Below are positions 23,572 through 32,869 of a stretch of DNA of 64,000 bases, piece after piece. The stretch is from Rhizopus arrhizus (Eukaryota > Mucoromycota > Mucoromycetes > Mucorales > Rhizopodaceae), in assembly GCA_024220505.1 (NCBI GenBank), contig JAKZZE010000040.1, forward strand, positions 186,001 through 250,000, given 5' to 3'. The notes beneath the pieces were generated by a model. The model searched no databases, was not told where the DNA came from, and saw nothing but the letters and a program-made list of their open reading frames with translations. The translations under genes and the position numbers were made by a program. How positions within the stretch are numbered: position 1 is the stretch's first letter; every line of letters begins with the position of its first letter.

Positions 23572-26500
23572 TTAATCTAATGGTGAAATGAGTAGAGATG
23601 AAGACTCAGTAGAAACTGGCCGTAGTTTGTCTAAAAGTATTTTGCCGGAAACGTCTGCTGCTTCAGTAGTGTATTCTCCTTCAGGCTTGCATATTTGTTC
23701 GATTTCCAGCATAATTTGGCATATAGTTGGCCACCAAGACGACCAACGAGAGAATAAGAGGGAAGAAGGAGTGGAAGGAATTTTTCTTGGTAGTTGGTTG
23801 AGCACGTAATCGAGTGGATTCGGCCTTGTATTGATTGCAACATCTAAACGCGTCGCTACCCGGAGGCAGTTCAGCAGATGCGCTCTGGAAGCATGTGTAT
23901 GACCGCAGCGGCAGGCTTTAGGACGACCAGGGAGCCACCCCATACGCCATCGAACAAGGCGACTGCGATCATATGTCGACATGGGCAAAGTGAGGATGGG
24001 GTCAATACCCAGGTATGGCCGACAGGCAGACAGGAGGACAGGAGGTTTTGGTTTTCGATAAATGCTTGTAAGGACTTGCGTGCGATAGGCAACAACAGTA
24101 CGGCGAACAGAGGCAGGAGAAGAGAGATAGTTGATTTTGTCAGCTGTTGAAGCATGATTTTCAGTTAACGCTGGGTTGGACCATATCGAGTTTGACGTCA
24201 ATAAGGTCGGCCAACGGAAACGTGTATGAGTGGTGGGTGGAAGATCATTGATGAATGAACGAAGTATCAAAAGGAGTGTATCTTCAGGGAGGAAGTGGAC
24301 TCGTAGGATGAACTTGAACACCAAGGTGGTTGAACGTTCTTTCATAGAGGGCAGGTTGACCAAGTGTTTGAAGACAGTGGTTGAGGCGGTACGATGACCA
24401 CCGAAAGCCATACGGAGACACTGGTCTTGAGCTTTTTCTAAAAGGGCGATTTGCTTGATTGTAAAGGTACATAGGCATAAACCGTACTCAAACTTTGATC
24501 TAATGAACGTTGCATAGAGACGGCTGGCCGTAAGACGAGAAAAGTTTGGTGATCGGATACCAATAGGCATCAGAGTGTACCGCATAGCTGCCAAAGCAGA
24601 AGCTGTATTCCTACGAATTAATAGGTCAGTAGATATCTTTCCCTGTGGACTAAAAGGAACGCCAAGATAAGAGAACGAAGGTTCCTTGGGTATGGGAGAC
24701 CCGTAGAGCTTCATTCGACGTCCTCCATGGTCGCTAGGGCAGTTGAGCACAACACACTTGGCAGGATTCCACCTGTATCCAAGGGAGCGCGAGTGATCCT
24801 CTGCTCTCATGAGCAACTTTGGCATAACCTCAGGAGCTGCAATAAGAACCACATCATCAGCATACAGTAAGCAGTTGATCCAGAGGCCGCCGAACTCACG
24901 TTGGGGCGTAGAACTGTAATACCGAGCTGAGACGGGCAGACGGACATCACGAAGAGCCGCTGGCAGAGTGTTGATGTATATGGAATAAAGGAAAGGAGAG
25001 AGGATTGAACCTTGTAATACACCGGTACGAGGCCAAAAGGAGGGAGAGGAGTAACCACCGAGTAGTACTTGAATACTTACCTGGTCAAATAGGCATTGCA
25101 AGATACCAAGCATGGGTTCAGACACATGCGTCTCGAGGGCACGCCACACGATAGCACGGTCAACGGTATCATATGCAGATTTAATATCAAGGAAAGCAAG
25201 TACAGGTGGTTCACCCGAGTGGTCGATAGTGTGTTGACGACACAACTCATGCAGACACAGAGCCTGATCGAGCGCACTTCGATGATGACGAAAACCACCC
25301 TGCACAGGATCCAGAGGAGGAGCAGTATTTTCAAGTTCATCTTGAATACAGAGTTCGAATAACTTGCGCATGATTGAAGTAAGAGAAATAGGTCGATAAT
25401 TACCTGGGTCTAAGGCATCTCCTTTTTTATAAATAGGGACTACTTGCGCAGTACACCATTCAGAAGGAATAACTGACCACTTCCAACAAAGTTGAAAGAG
25501 AAGAGTGATGACAGGGACGACCTCATCCGCAATCGGCAACAGCATTTCAGTACGAAGATGATCGACACCAGGGGCTTTGCGTCTCGAGAGACGTTTCAAC
25601 AAAGCATGGCGTACTGTACTGGTCGAAATTGGACAGCTGGCTTCATCAATGGGATGAGGACCGTCAGAAATGGGAGGGGCAGGGTATCGAGTGTCAGGCA
25701 GATTTGCACCAGAGAACACCTGTTGAAGATGTCTTGCCATGACTGTGGCAGCAACACGAGGGCCTTCCGGGTGAGAGAACTGCGGTTGAACCACACGGTT
25801 GCGCCTAATCCTACGTACAATAGAGTTAGTATCAGCAAGAGGACCATATGACAACTTGTGGCAGAACTGGTTCCAAGTAAAACGACGTCGACGACGAAGC
25901 TCTGACTTGTACCGCGAGCATGCCAAAGTGTAGTCAGTCCATCTTGCTGCTTTGCTGGGACCAGAGGCTCGTTTCCAAGCTCGTCTACAAGACTCGCGAT
26001 GGTCAAACGCGGCCTGCAGATCGGCTGTCCAGAACCAAGCATGGTGGCGACTTCTAGGGCTCTTGCGGCCAACGGACTGATCCAAACTAGACTGGATAAT
26101 CTCATTGAACTGAAGAGTCAGTGCCTCAAGATCGGGACGTACAGAGGTGTAGACACCATCTGCATAGGTATATTCTTGAAGCAACTGAAGGAACGGTCGT
26201 ATCTTATCCTTGACTAATTGCACATAGGTACAATCATGTTCGAATAATCTACTTAGGTTCCAGAGCATACGAGGATGACTTGAAGGAGGCGGAGGGGGAG
26301 GCACAAGACAAGAGAGAGACAGAGGACTATGATCAGACCCAAGGGAAAGATCGTCATGGACACTCAATTGTGCACTGTGGAGCTCGGAAGTGCTAAGAAA
26401 AAGGTCAATAACACTTTGAAAATGTCTACCTGTCATGGAACTGAATCTTGTATGAGAATTGTACGTGGGAACACCAAAGGCGAGTTCAGCATTCCAACAG

Positions 26501-27078
26501 CGTATTCCATTTTCAGTGATCCAGTCGGTAAGAGCAGTACCTCGAGGAGTAGTGCGGAAGTCACCAAGTAATTCACGATGTCTTGCATTAAAGTCACCGC
26601 AAATAATGGTGTTGTGTTGTGAGGGATGAGTTTGTGTCGGTAAATTGTCAAGTACTTCCATTGCTTCATCAACTGATAGTGCTGGTGGCAGGTATAAACA
26701 GTGAATCAACAGGTTGGAGACTTGACAAGTGAGAACATAAGGAGAGGCGGAAGGAAAATGAGTGACTTCATAGGGGCAGTCTGGATGAACCAGGAGACTG
26801 ATGCCCATTTCACCACGGAAAGTGTTGTCAACTGGTACTGCATATGTGTGGTATTGTTTCCAATCGGTGAGAAACTTCAACGGGGACAATAGCCACGTCT
26901 CAGTTAGAAACAATAAGTGAGTAAAAGGAAGGGAGTTAGTAACAGCTTCAATGGTGTGGCGAGCACATCCATTGGAGTTCCATAAGGTCATAGTAAGCAT
27001 ATTGTTTGGCATAGTGAAAGGAGTGGAAGGGAGGCATATATTATTGTTATTCATATTATCAGTATTTACCTGATTCAT
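23572..27078 (-). CDS. LINE ORF2: APE-type endonuclease plus reverse transcriptase
   Basis: 1168 residues, uninterrupted. N-terminal APE endonuclease (about residues 30-255): LTETWL, ICGDFNARH, SVIDLFLS, GSDHSPL. Reverse transcriptase (about residues 490-800): VVPIYKKGDALDPGNYRPIS, FLDIKSAYDTV, GVLQGSILSPFLY and the catalytic CLLYADDVVLI. Near the C-terminus a cysteine/histidine motif, CRCGHTHASRAHLLNC, is typical of LINEs. No RNase H domain was seen. The enzyme nicks target DNA and primes reverse transcription there. The start codon overlaps the ORF1 stop as ATGA (27075-27078), which suggests coupled termination-reinitiation. A TTG-to-ATG alternative start is not needed. Confidence 0.92.
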   Translation of the reverse strand: MNQVNTDNMNNNNICLPSTPFTMPNNMLTMTLWNSNGCARHTIEAVTNSLPFTHLLFLTETWLLSPLKFLTDWKQYHTYAVPVDNTFRGEMGISLLVHPDCPYEVTHFPSASPYVLTCQVSNLLIHCLYLPPALSVDEAMEVLDNLPTQTHPSQHNTIICGDFNARHRELLGDFRTTPRGTALTDWITENGIRCWNAELAFGVPTYNSHTRFSSMTGRHFQSVIDLFLSTSELHSAQLSVHDDLSLGSDHSPLSLSCLVPPPPPPSSHPRMLWNLSRLFEHDCTYVQLVKDKIRPFLQLLQEYTYADGVYTSVRPDLEALTLQFNEIIQSSLDQSVGRKSPRSRHHAWFWTADLQAAFDHRESCRRAWKRASGPSKAARWTDYTLACSRYKSELRRRRRFTWNQFCHKLSYGPLADTNSIVRRIRRNRVVQPQFSHPEGPRVAATVMARHLQQVFSGANLPDTRYPAPPISDGPHPIDEASCPISTSTVRHALLKRLSRRKAPGVDHLRTEMLLPIADEVVPVITLLFQLCWKWSVIPSEWCTAQVVPIYKKGDALDPGNYRPISLTSIMRKLFELCIQDELENTAPPLDPVQGGFRHHRSALDQALCLHELCRQHTIDHSGEPPVLAFLDIKSAYDTVDRAIVWRALETHVSEPMLGILQCLFDQVSIQVLLGGYSSPSFWPRTGVLQGSILSPFLYSIYINTLPAALRDVRLPVSARYYSSTPQREFGGLWINCLLYADDVVLIAAPEVMPKLLMRAEDHSRSLGYRWNPAKCVVLNCPSDHGGRRMKLYGSPIPKEPSFSYLGVPFSPQGKISTDLLIRRNTASALAAMRYTLMPIGIRSPNFSRLTASRLYATFIRSKFEYGLCLCTFTIKQIALLEKAQDQCLRMAFGGHRTASTTVFKHLVNLPSMKERSTTLVFKFILRVHFLPEDTLLLILRSFINDLPPTTHTRFRWPTLLTSNSIWSNPALTENHASTADKINYLSSPASVRRTVVAYRTQVLTSIYRKPKPPVLLSACRPYLGIDPILTLPMSTYDRSRLVRWRMGWLPGRPKACRCGHTHASRAHLLNCLRVATRLDVAINTRPNPLDYVLNQLPRKIPSTPSSLLFSRWSSWWPTICQIMLEIEQICKPEGEYTTEAADVSGKILLDKLRPVSTESSSLLISPLD

Positions 27079-28160
27079 AACTGTTCGTCTGGTTCACCAC
27101 CACCAGTAGGAACAGGTTGAGCAGCCTTTGGGCTTGCAGGAGGAAGGAGAGGGGCATCATCCATGTCGGTGTCAGCAGGTGTATCTTGCAAAGGAGAGGA
27201 GGAAGGTTTCTTGAGCAGGTCCATATAGTTTTGGATGGTGATCCATTTCTTGTTAATGAAATCACGGGCAACCGCAGGACGAACAGTGGGACGCATACGA
27301 TCCAAGGCAGTGAGTAAATGAGAAGTGTGGATCTGTTCCATTTTGGTTTGTTTATCCGTGTCAGGGAGGTCTTGGTACTTGATATCACGGAGATGGGAAG
27401 GATTGCGAGGGTTGAAATCGGTGATTTGCTTGATACCAGCTGTATCAAGCTTGTTGATGACAGTCGAGGCATATTCGTTGTGTACAAGCAAAGCAACGAC
27501 ACGGTGGGTGGGGTGGTATATATCAAGGATACGCCAGTTCTCAAGACCGAGCATGCCGAATTTCTTGCGAACGTTTGTCACTGATTCTCTGAATCGACAG
27601 GGCAAGTATAAATACTGATACCCAGTATTTGTTGAGGGAGGGAGGAAAGTACGGGCAGCCACTTGAATTTGGCGCTTGGTAGGTGCCGTACGAGCGCGAG
27701 TGCTGTTCTTAGTGGTGGTTGCTGGAGTGGCACTCTTACCTCTACGGGCAACAGTAGCGAACGAGGGGGTGGTAGCTACAGGAGCAGTGGTAGGAGGAGA
27801 GGCAGAAGATTTCCACTTGGAAGCCTCGGATCCAGCAGGCTTAGGAGTATCCAAGGGAGTTGAAGCAGTAGTAGTAGGAGTGACAGTTGACTCCAATTCC
27901 TTGATGCGACGTTGTGCAGTCGCAAGATCAGTTCTCAAGGCCTGATTTTCCTTGAGAAGGGCTTCTAGCTGGGCTAGGCGTTGGCCTTGGCTGGTAATCA
28001 TAGCCATGATTGGCTGAAACCAATCAGGTGTACCATGAGGAACACCAAAATCCATAGGACCAGTGATGCTGAGGACAGGTTGGTGAGGAGTGGTGGTAGG
28101 TCCAAAGTTGAGGTCAGGTTGGCCCATAAGAGTGGGGTTCGTGATGTAGTTGATGTCCAT
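27075..28160 (-). CDS. LINE ORF1, RNA-binding/chaperone-like protein
   Basis: 361 residues from ATG 28160 (MDINYITNPTLMGQ). The same frame stays open upstream to a TAA near 28430 with no ATG, so about 90 further residues could be read only from a non-AUG start. A coiled coil (RLAQLEALLKENQALRTDLA and on) is followed by a Thr/Pro/Ala-rich linker and then a folded region of about 150 residues with alternating hydrophobics (YQYLYLPCRFRESV, RILDIYHPTHRVVALLV). That resembles the RRM-like/C-terminal domain of LINE ORF1 proteins. In LINEs, ORF1p coats the RNA and forms the RNP. Its TGA stop overlaps the ORF2 ATG. Confidence 0.75.
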   Translation of the reverse strand: MDINYITNPTLMGQPDLNFGPTTTPHQPVLSITGPMDFGVPHGTPDWFQPIMAMITSQGQRLAQLEALLKENQALRTDLATAQRRIKELESTVTPTTTASTPLDTPKPAGSEASKWKSSASPPTTAPVATTPSFATVARRGKSATPATTTKNSTRARTAPTKRQIQVAARTFLPPSTNTGYQYLYLPCRFRESVTNVRKKFGMLGLENWRILDIYHPTHRVVALLVHNEYASTVINKLDTAGIKQITDFNPRNPSHLRDIKYQDLPDTDKQTKMEQIHTSHLLTALDRMRPTVRPAVARDFINKKWITIQNYMDLLKKPSSSPLQDTPADTDMDDAPLLPPASPKAAQPVPTGGGEPDEQL

Positions 28161-28498
28161 ATCAACCTTGGGTTTGCCGGAAGGTTGTCGCGCGAGGTCA
28201 GCGGGGAAAATTGGCGGAGATCGATCGGCGAGGGTGCGCTTAGTAGCGGCAGATGGCTCAGGGGAAGCGGGAGCTTGTTTGTTGATGCTGTTGCTGTTCT
28301 TCTTGGTGTTGAGTAAAGAAGTCTTTTCTGGATATCTTGATGGATTTTGGACTTCAGAAGGAGAGACTTGTAAAGAAGTGTTTACTGTGGATGGATTGAT
28401 TGAACTAATTTTGGATAGAAGGGTTTTTCTTTAAAGAAGTGCGTACGGGTGATTGTTTAGCCGAAAATTGGTATAACAATCGAAAACACGAAAGAAAG

Positions 28499-29200
28499 AT
28501 CCTGAGATTACGCGGTAGTGTTAAACTAGTTGTTTTGAAGGACTTGCGAATAATAGACTGAAATGTTCTTTAATAGAAAAGAAAAACTCGAACCAAATAA
28601 GAAAACAGTAATAACAAAACCTTGTCTTTAAATCAAGACAATATTATCCGGAAGAAAGAATTCGATTACGACGTTGTTTATTGATTCACTTTATAACAAT
28701 ATTTATATCTTTTCGAAGTTAAACTAAGGGTTATCCTGATATCAATTCTTTACACAAGTGGAAGGAATGATGCAATTAAAAAAAAATTAAGAAGGTAAAC
28801 TAATTTAGATCAAAAGTTAAATCAAGTAACTAAAATAGCGTCAAACACGATCAGAGGAATACTAGAATAAAAATGGTAAATCAAAGGAAAGATGATTTAA
28901 GCTTTGGACAATGATCAATGCTGCTGAAGCTCCGCCGAGACAACACCGAAATCAAACCCAGATTTCCTTCTCACGTCATCGACTCGCTACCGACACCCAG
29001 GTCACCAACAGACATCTTTCATTTTTCTAATCTTGAATTTCTTTCACATTGACTTACTCATTCCATTCGGCCATGACCAAGTTGAGCTAGGCCAAAAAGG
29101 AAAAAGACCAAAAGCTTCACCTCTTTAAGACAAGTGTTACTACATCAAAAAAGATAGATTTAACTTGAAGAACCAAACAGAAAAGGAAATTTCTTCTGGC
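28499..29200. other. intervening DNA, no gene recognised
   Basis: Lies between the LINE 5' end and the first CCACTGCAC transposon. It is moderately AT-rich with one GC-richer patch at 28920-29010, where a 40-codon frame (MINAAEAPPRQ...) starts at 28911. I could not tie it to a family. It could be leftover retroelement sequence. Confidence 0.35.
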
Positions 29201-29784
29201 CCACTGCACATAATTGTTATTTACAAAGTATGATAGTCCTCAGATATACCTCAGTTAATCGGGATTTATCATATTTAATGCAGCGTTATTGCAGTATGCC
29301 AAGTTGAACCTGTTTACGTTGAATGTTAACTATTTCAGTGCGATAACCAAGTATCACTGTTTGGCAACGCGCCGCTTCATTATTCTTTTAACGACGAAAC
29401 ACAAGTATGATGCCTTTCTATTGGACCTTACATGCTTGCGTTTCTCTTTAATACCACTTCTTTATTGGCTTGTTACCTTTTCCTAATGCTTCCTTATTCG
29501 TCTGTTGCTCTTTAGCAATGCTTCCTTATTGGCTTATTATGACTATATTTAGCTTTGGATGATTTATATTGGGAAATAAAATAGGCTTAAAACACGGTAT
29601 TATTGGTCAAAAATGTAGTTTTATTCATTTATTTTTGGGCTTTATTGCCATGTTGATTATATATTATTGGTTCATTACAGTATTACAAAAGGGTAAGGGA
29701 AGGAGGGAAAGCGAGCAGGGGATCCATGGAAACGATCAAATAAAAAAAATTCAAACGGTAGATGCAAAAAAAAAGGAAAATACG

Positions 29785-30370
29785 CTTACCTTGACCATAG
29801 AAGCAGCAAACAAAAGAGCGTAGTAAATAAAGCCCATAAAGAAAAGCGCGCCAGTAGTAAGAAGGATCCAAACCTATAAGAGGTTATAGACATCATGGAA
29901 CAACAGAAGCCAAAGCATCTAAAGTTGTATAAAATAAAATATTAATAAAAGTAAACCATGATATACTTGATTTATTTACCTTAAAGTTCTTTTACTAACA
30001 AAATAGGATGCCAAGACATTCATAAAGCTTCAGCCACGAACTAAAGGAATCTAATTTTACTTTTAATAAAGATTACTGAAAGATATGAATGTATTTACCT
30101 TTTGAGCAGATATGCAAAGAACCAAAGGAACTACAGCAGCCATGAATACATGTATGAATGTCTACTACAGCATGTTAGAACTAAAGTTTTCTTTTTTTCT
30201 TTTTCTTTTTCTTTTTCTTTTTCTTTTTTTTTTTTACTTACCTTGCGATAACCGGAGCGATGTTGAAAAAGGAAATTGCTGAACAGAAAGAAAAAAAAAG
30301 GAACAAAATTTCGAAAAGGAAATCTTTTTATATTTTTTTTTTTTGCTATACTAAGACTGAGTTTCATTGT
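29785..30370 (-). pseudogene. exons of an unidentified membrane protein carried in copy A
   Basis: On the minus strand there are exon-like blocks with GT-AG borders. One encodes SNFLFQHRSGYRK, donor at about 30242. Another encodes TFIHVFMAAVVPLVLCISAQ, donor at about 30099. A third encodes VWILLTTGALFFMGFIYY with LLFAASMVK, donor at about 29792. The last two look like membrane helices. Linking exons around 29890-30060 are not open, and no continuation is found downstream. This looks like part of a host gene taken into the transposon, or a decayed third transposon gene. I could not identify the family. Confidence 0.4.
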
Positions 30371-31207
30371 AAACTCGATGATATTTAAGAAAGATTCAAT
30401 TTTGATGCCAAGCTCACTTATCTTTATTTCAAATTACTCTTATAACAATATGTCTGATCGTGGTATTCAATTCAACCCTGCTCCTGCCAATGCTCGTGGC
30501 TCTAACTCTGTTGGGCAACCAATCGCTGTTCCTTCTCGTGTTGTTGTTCCTGAGCTTGCTTCAAGCGATGCCATTCCAGATAGCTTTGCCTATCATAGGC
30601 CTGGTTTTCCTCCCATGACCCATGTTCAGAAGCGAATGCGCCAAGCCGAAGACATGGAGACTGATGAAGTATCTCTTTCTTTTTCCATTTATATGGAGCT
30701 AAGAAAAGAAAATGATGGTTTGAAGGAGATGCTTCGAAAAGAGCAAGAGGAAAAGCAGGCCTTGCAAGTAGCATACAGCAAGCTCAAAGAAGCATACGAT
30801 GAGCTTGAAGCAGAATCAGGCAAAGGCGCAAAGCCGATTGCTACTGCTGTCAAAGTAAGAACATTAAAATTCAATTTTAAGCAAATATACTAATCGCTTT
30901 TCTCTGAAATATAGGATGCTGTGAGAAATCACTACAACAACCTGCCGCCATCATCTCAATATGTTCTTGAAAAGCCTCTGAAGTCTGCTGAAAATCAAAG
31001 AGTATTTAAATTGCTGCAGGATTATGTGAATAGCCATTATTCATATAAAAATACCAACAACCGCGATTTGTGCAAGTACCTCGAGCGCCAATATTATATA
31101 AAGAAGGCGGAAATATCCACGGGTGAAGAGGAAGATCCAGTTGAAGAATTTATAAGAAAACGAAAAGCAGCAAAAGTCACCCGTAGAAGCGCTGTAAGTG
31201 CCACATA

Positions 31208-32869
31208 CAGTGGGTGGAAAAATGGTTCCAATGTTTTCGTCTTGCAACTTTAACTCTTTATAACTTTTGAACTACAAATGGTAACGACCCATAAAAACAT
31301 GCATTTTGTAGCGCTTTTGCAGCTTATATCAGTGAATAAATATTTTGATTGCATCGTCACACAATCGGTAATAAACTAACATTAAGTACAAAAACCAACA
31401 TTGGAACCATTTTTCCACTACAACTGTAGATAAGTTTATTTGTTATTTGGTGGAATTTTCACTAGAGCTTTTTAGCTGATTATGAGTCATACCATTCCGG
31501 CTATCGCCGAAAAAGTCTACGTGACTTATAAAATTAATTTATCCCCGGTCAAAACGTTTTTTTTCCTTTTCTTTCTTTACATAACAAAGATTTGGGGTAT
31601 CGCTATACATATGGTTCGCTCTCTCCCTAAAAACAAGCAAGAAAGCATCAAATTATTGGTTTTACAAGACAAGCCATACTCAGTGATAATGGAACGTATT
31701 TCTAACTTAAAAGATTCTACTTTAAGTAGATGTGCCAACAAGCTTTCTCCTGGTAGAGTAACAGCAAACCCTGGTAGAAAGGCTGTTCTACGCGTTACCA
31801 CCAAGTCTTACATACGTAAGCAGATTGTTAATGGTACCCTCAAGGCTGCGAAGGCTGTCCATAAGTATCTAGTATGCACTGGCCACAGGATTAGCTACTC
31901 AGGTACCATTAAGGTTATGAAAAGCATGAACTTTCATGCTAAGATAAAGGTAAAAAAGCCTTTATTGACTAAGGTTCAGGAAGCAAGACGACTAGCATGG
32001 GCAGAAGAGCATAAAAATTGGACAAGCGATGACTGGAGACGTATGGTATTTAGTGACGAAACAAAAGTCAACGTTTATGGGTCAGATGGTTGCAAATACT
32101 TTTGGAGTCGACCAGATGATAAACTTCAACCCCATCATCTCGACTTGACAGTTAAAGGAGGGGGTGTTAGCATTATGGTATGGGGTTGTATTACCTACGA
32201 CGGGCCTGGTTATGCATGCTGGATTAGTGAAGGCACAATGAAGGCTTCTGATTATGTCGGAATTCTTAGTACAACTCTTATGGATAGCCTTGAGTACTAT
32301 GGTTACAAGCATCAGGACATCTATTTTCAACAGGATAACGATCCTAAACACACGTCAAAGCTAGCTAGGCAATAGTTCAAGGACAACAACTTCAAGTGTG
32401 ACCATACCTTCAACTGGCCTTCACAAAGTCCAGATCTAAACCCAATAGAGCACATCTGGCAGCATCTTAAGCTCAAGTTAAGTGCGTATGATATTAGGGC
32501 AAAAGGTGTGCATGAATTATGGGATCGAGTTGAAAAAGAATGGTCTACTTTTACAGCAGAAGACTGTAGGAGATACATAGACAGTATGCCTGATCGTTGT
32601 AGAGCTGTAATTGCTGCGAAGGGCGGTCATACGAGATATTAATAAAATAAAGCATGTAGTGGAAAAATGGTTCCAATGTTGGTTTTTGTACTTAATGTTA
32701 GTTTATTACCGATTGTGTAACGATGCAATCAAAATATTTATTCACTGATATAAGCTGCAAAAGCGCTACAAAATGCATGTTTTTATGGGTCGTTACCATT
32801 TGTAGTTCAAAAGTTATAAAGAGTTAAAGTTGCAAGACGAAAACATTGGAACCATTTTTCCACCCACTG
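31208..32869 (+). mobile_element. Tc1-like transposon, DD37E family, copy 1
   Basis: 1662 bases, ends CAGTGGGTGGAAAAATGG and its inverse, flanked by TA (31206-31207, 32870-32871). The inverted repeats are about 215 bases long (31208-31424 and about 32656-32869). Each again carries the outer motif GTGGAAAAATGGTTCCAATG inverted at its inner edge. It lies inside intron 2 of the accessory gene of copy A. The same intron in copy B has an uninterrupted ...CTACATAAAGTATTG, giving the empty site and proving TA duplication. Confidence 0.95.
31611..32642 (+). pseudogene. Tc1-like transposase, one premature stop
   Basis: Start ATG 31611 (MVRSLPKNKQ), chosen over the upstream in-frame ATG at 31482 because the helix-turn-helix region begins here. 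DNA-binding half, then the DDE domain: MVFSDETKVNVYGSDG (first D), SIMVWGCITYDGPG, YFQQDNDPKHT (second D), SPDLNPIEHIW (E). The second D to E distance is 37. A TAG at 32373-32375 replaces the Trp codon found in the related copy near 54.26 kb, between the second D and E. Without that stop the frame runs to TAA 32640-32642. So a single nonsense change separates it from an intact gene. Confidence 0.9.

Larger units (their letters stand above)
22893..28498 (-). mobile_element. full-length LINE (non-LTR retrotransposon), both ORFs open
   Basis: About 5.6 kb. The 5' end at 28498 is set by comparison with the fragment ending at 22873; both diverge right after CGAAAGAAAG. The 3' end at 22893 is set by the junction and by the relic at 19182. 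Order on the minus strand: a short leader, ORF1, ORF2, and a 3' UTR of about 680 bases with a long pyrimidine/T-rich tract on the plus strand (23280-23560). I saw no frameshift or stop in either ORF, so it may be, or recently was, active. It is comparable to the Grem-LINE elements described near Mucor centromeres, but identity was not tested. Confidence 0.88.

Noticed and set aside
25492..28434. Many plus-strand open frames opposite the LINE
   Set aside because: They are shadows of the long ORF1 and ORF2 on the minus strand and carry no domain.
29289..29486. 65-codon frame identical in both transposon copies (also 34813-35010)
   Set aside because: Identity is explained by the recent duplication of the whole unit; no codon-level evidence of selection and no known motif.
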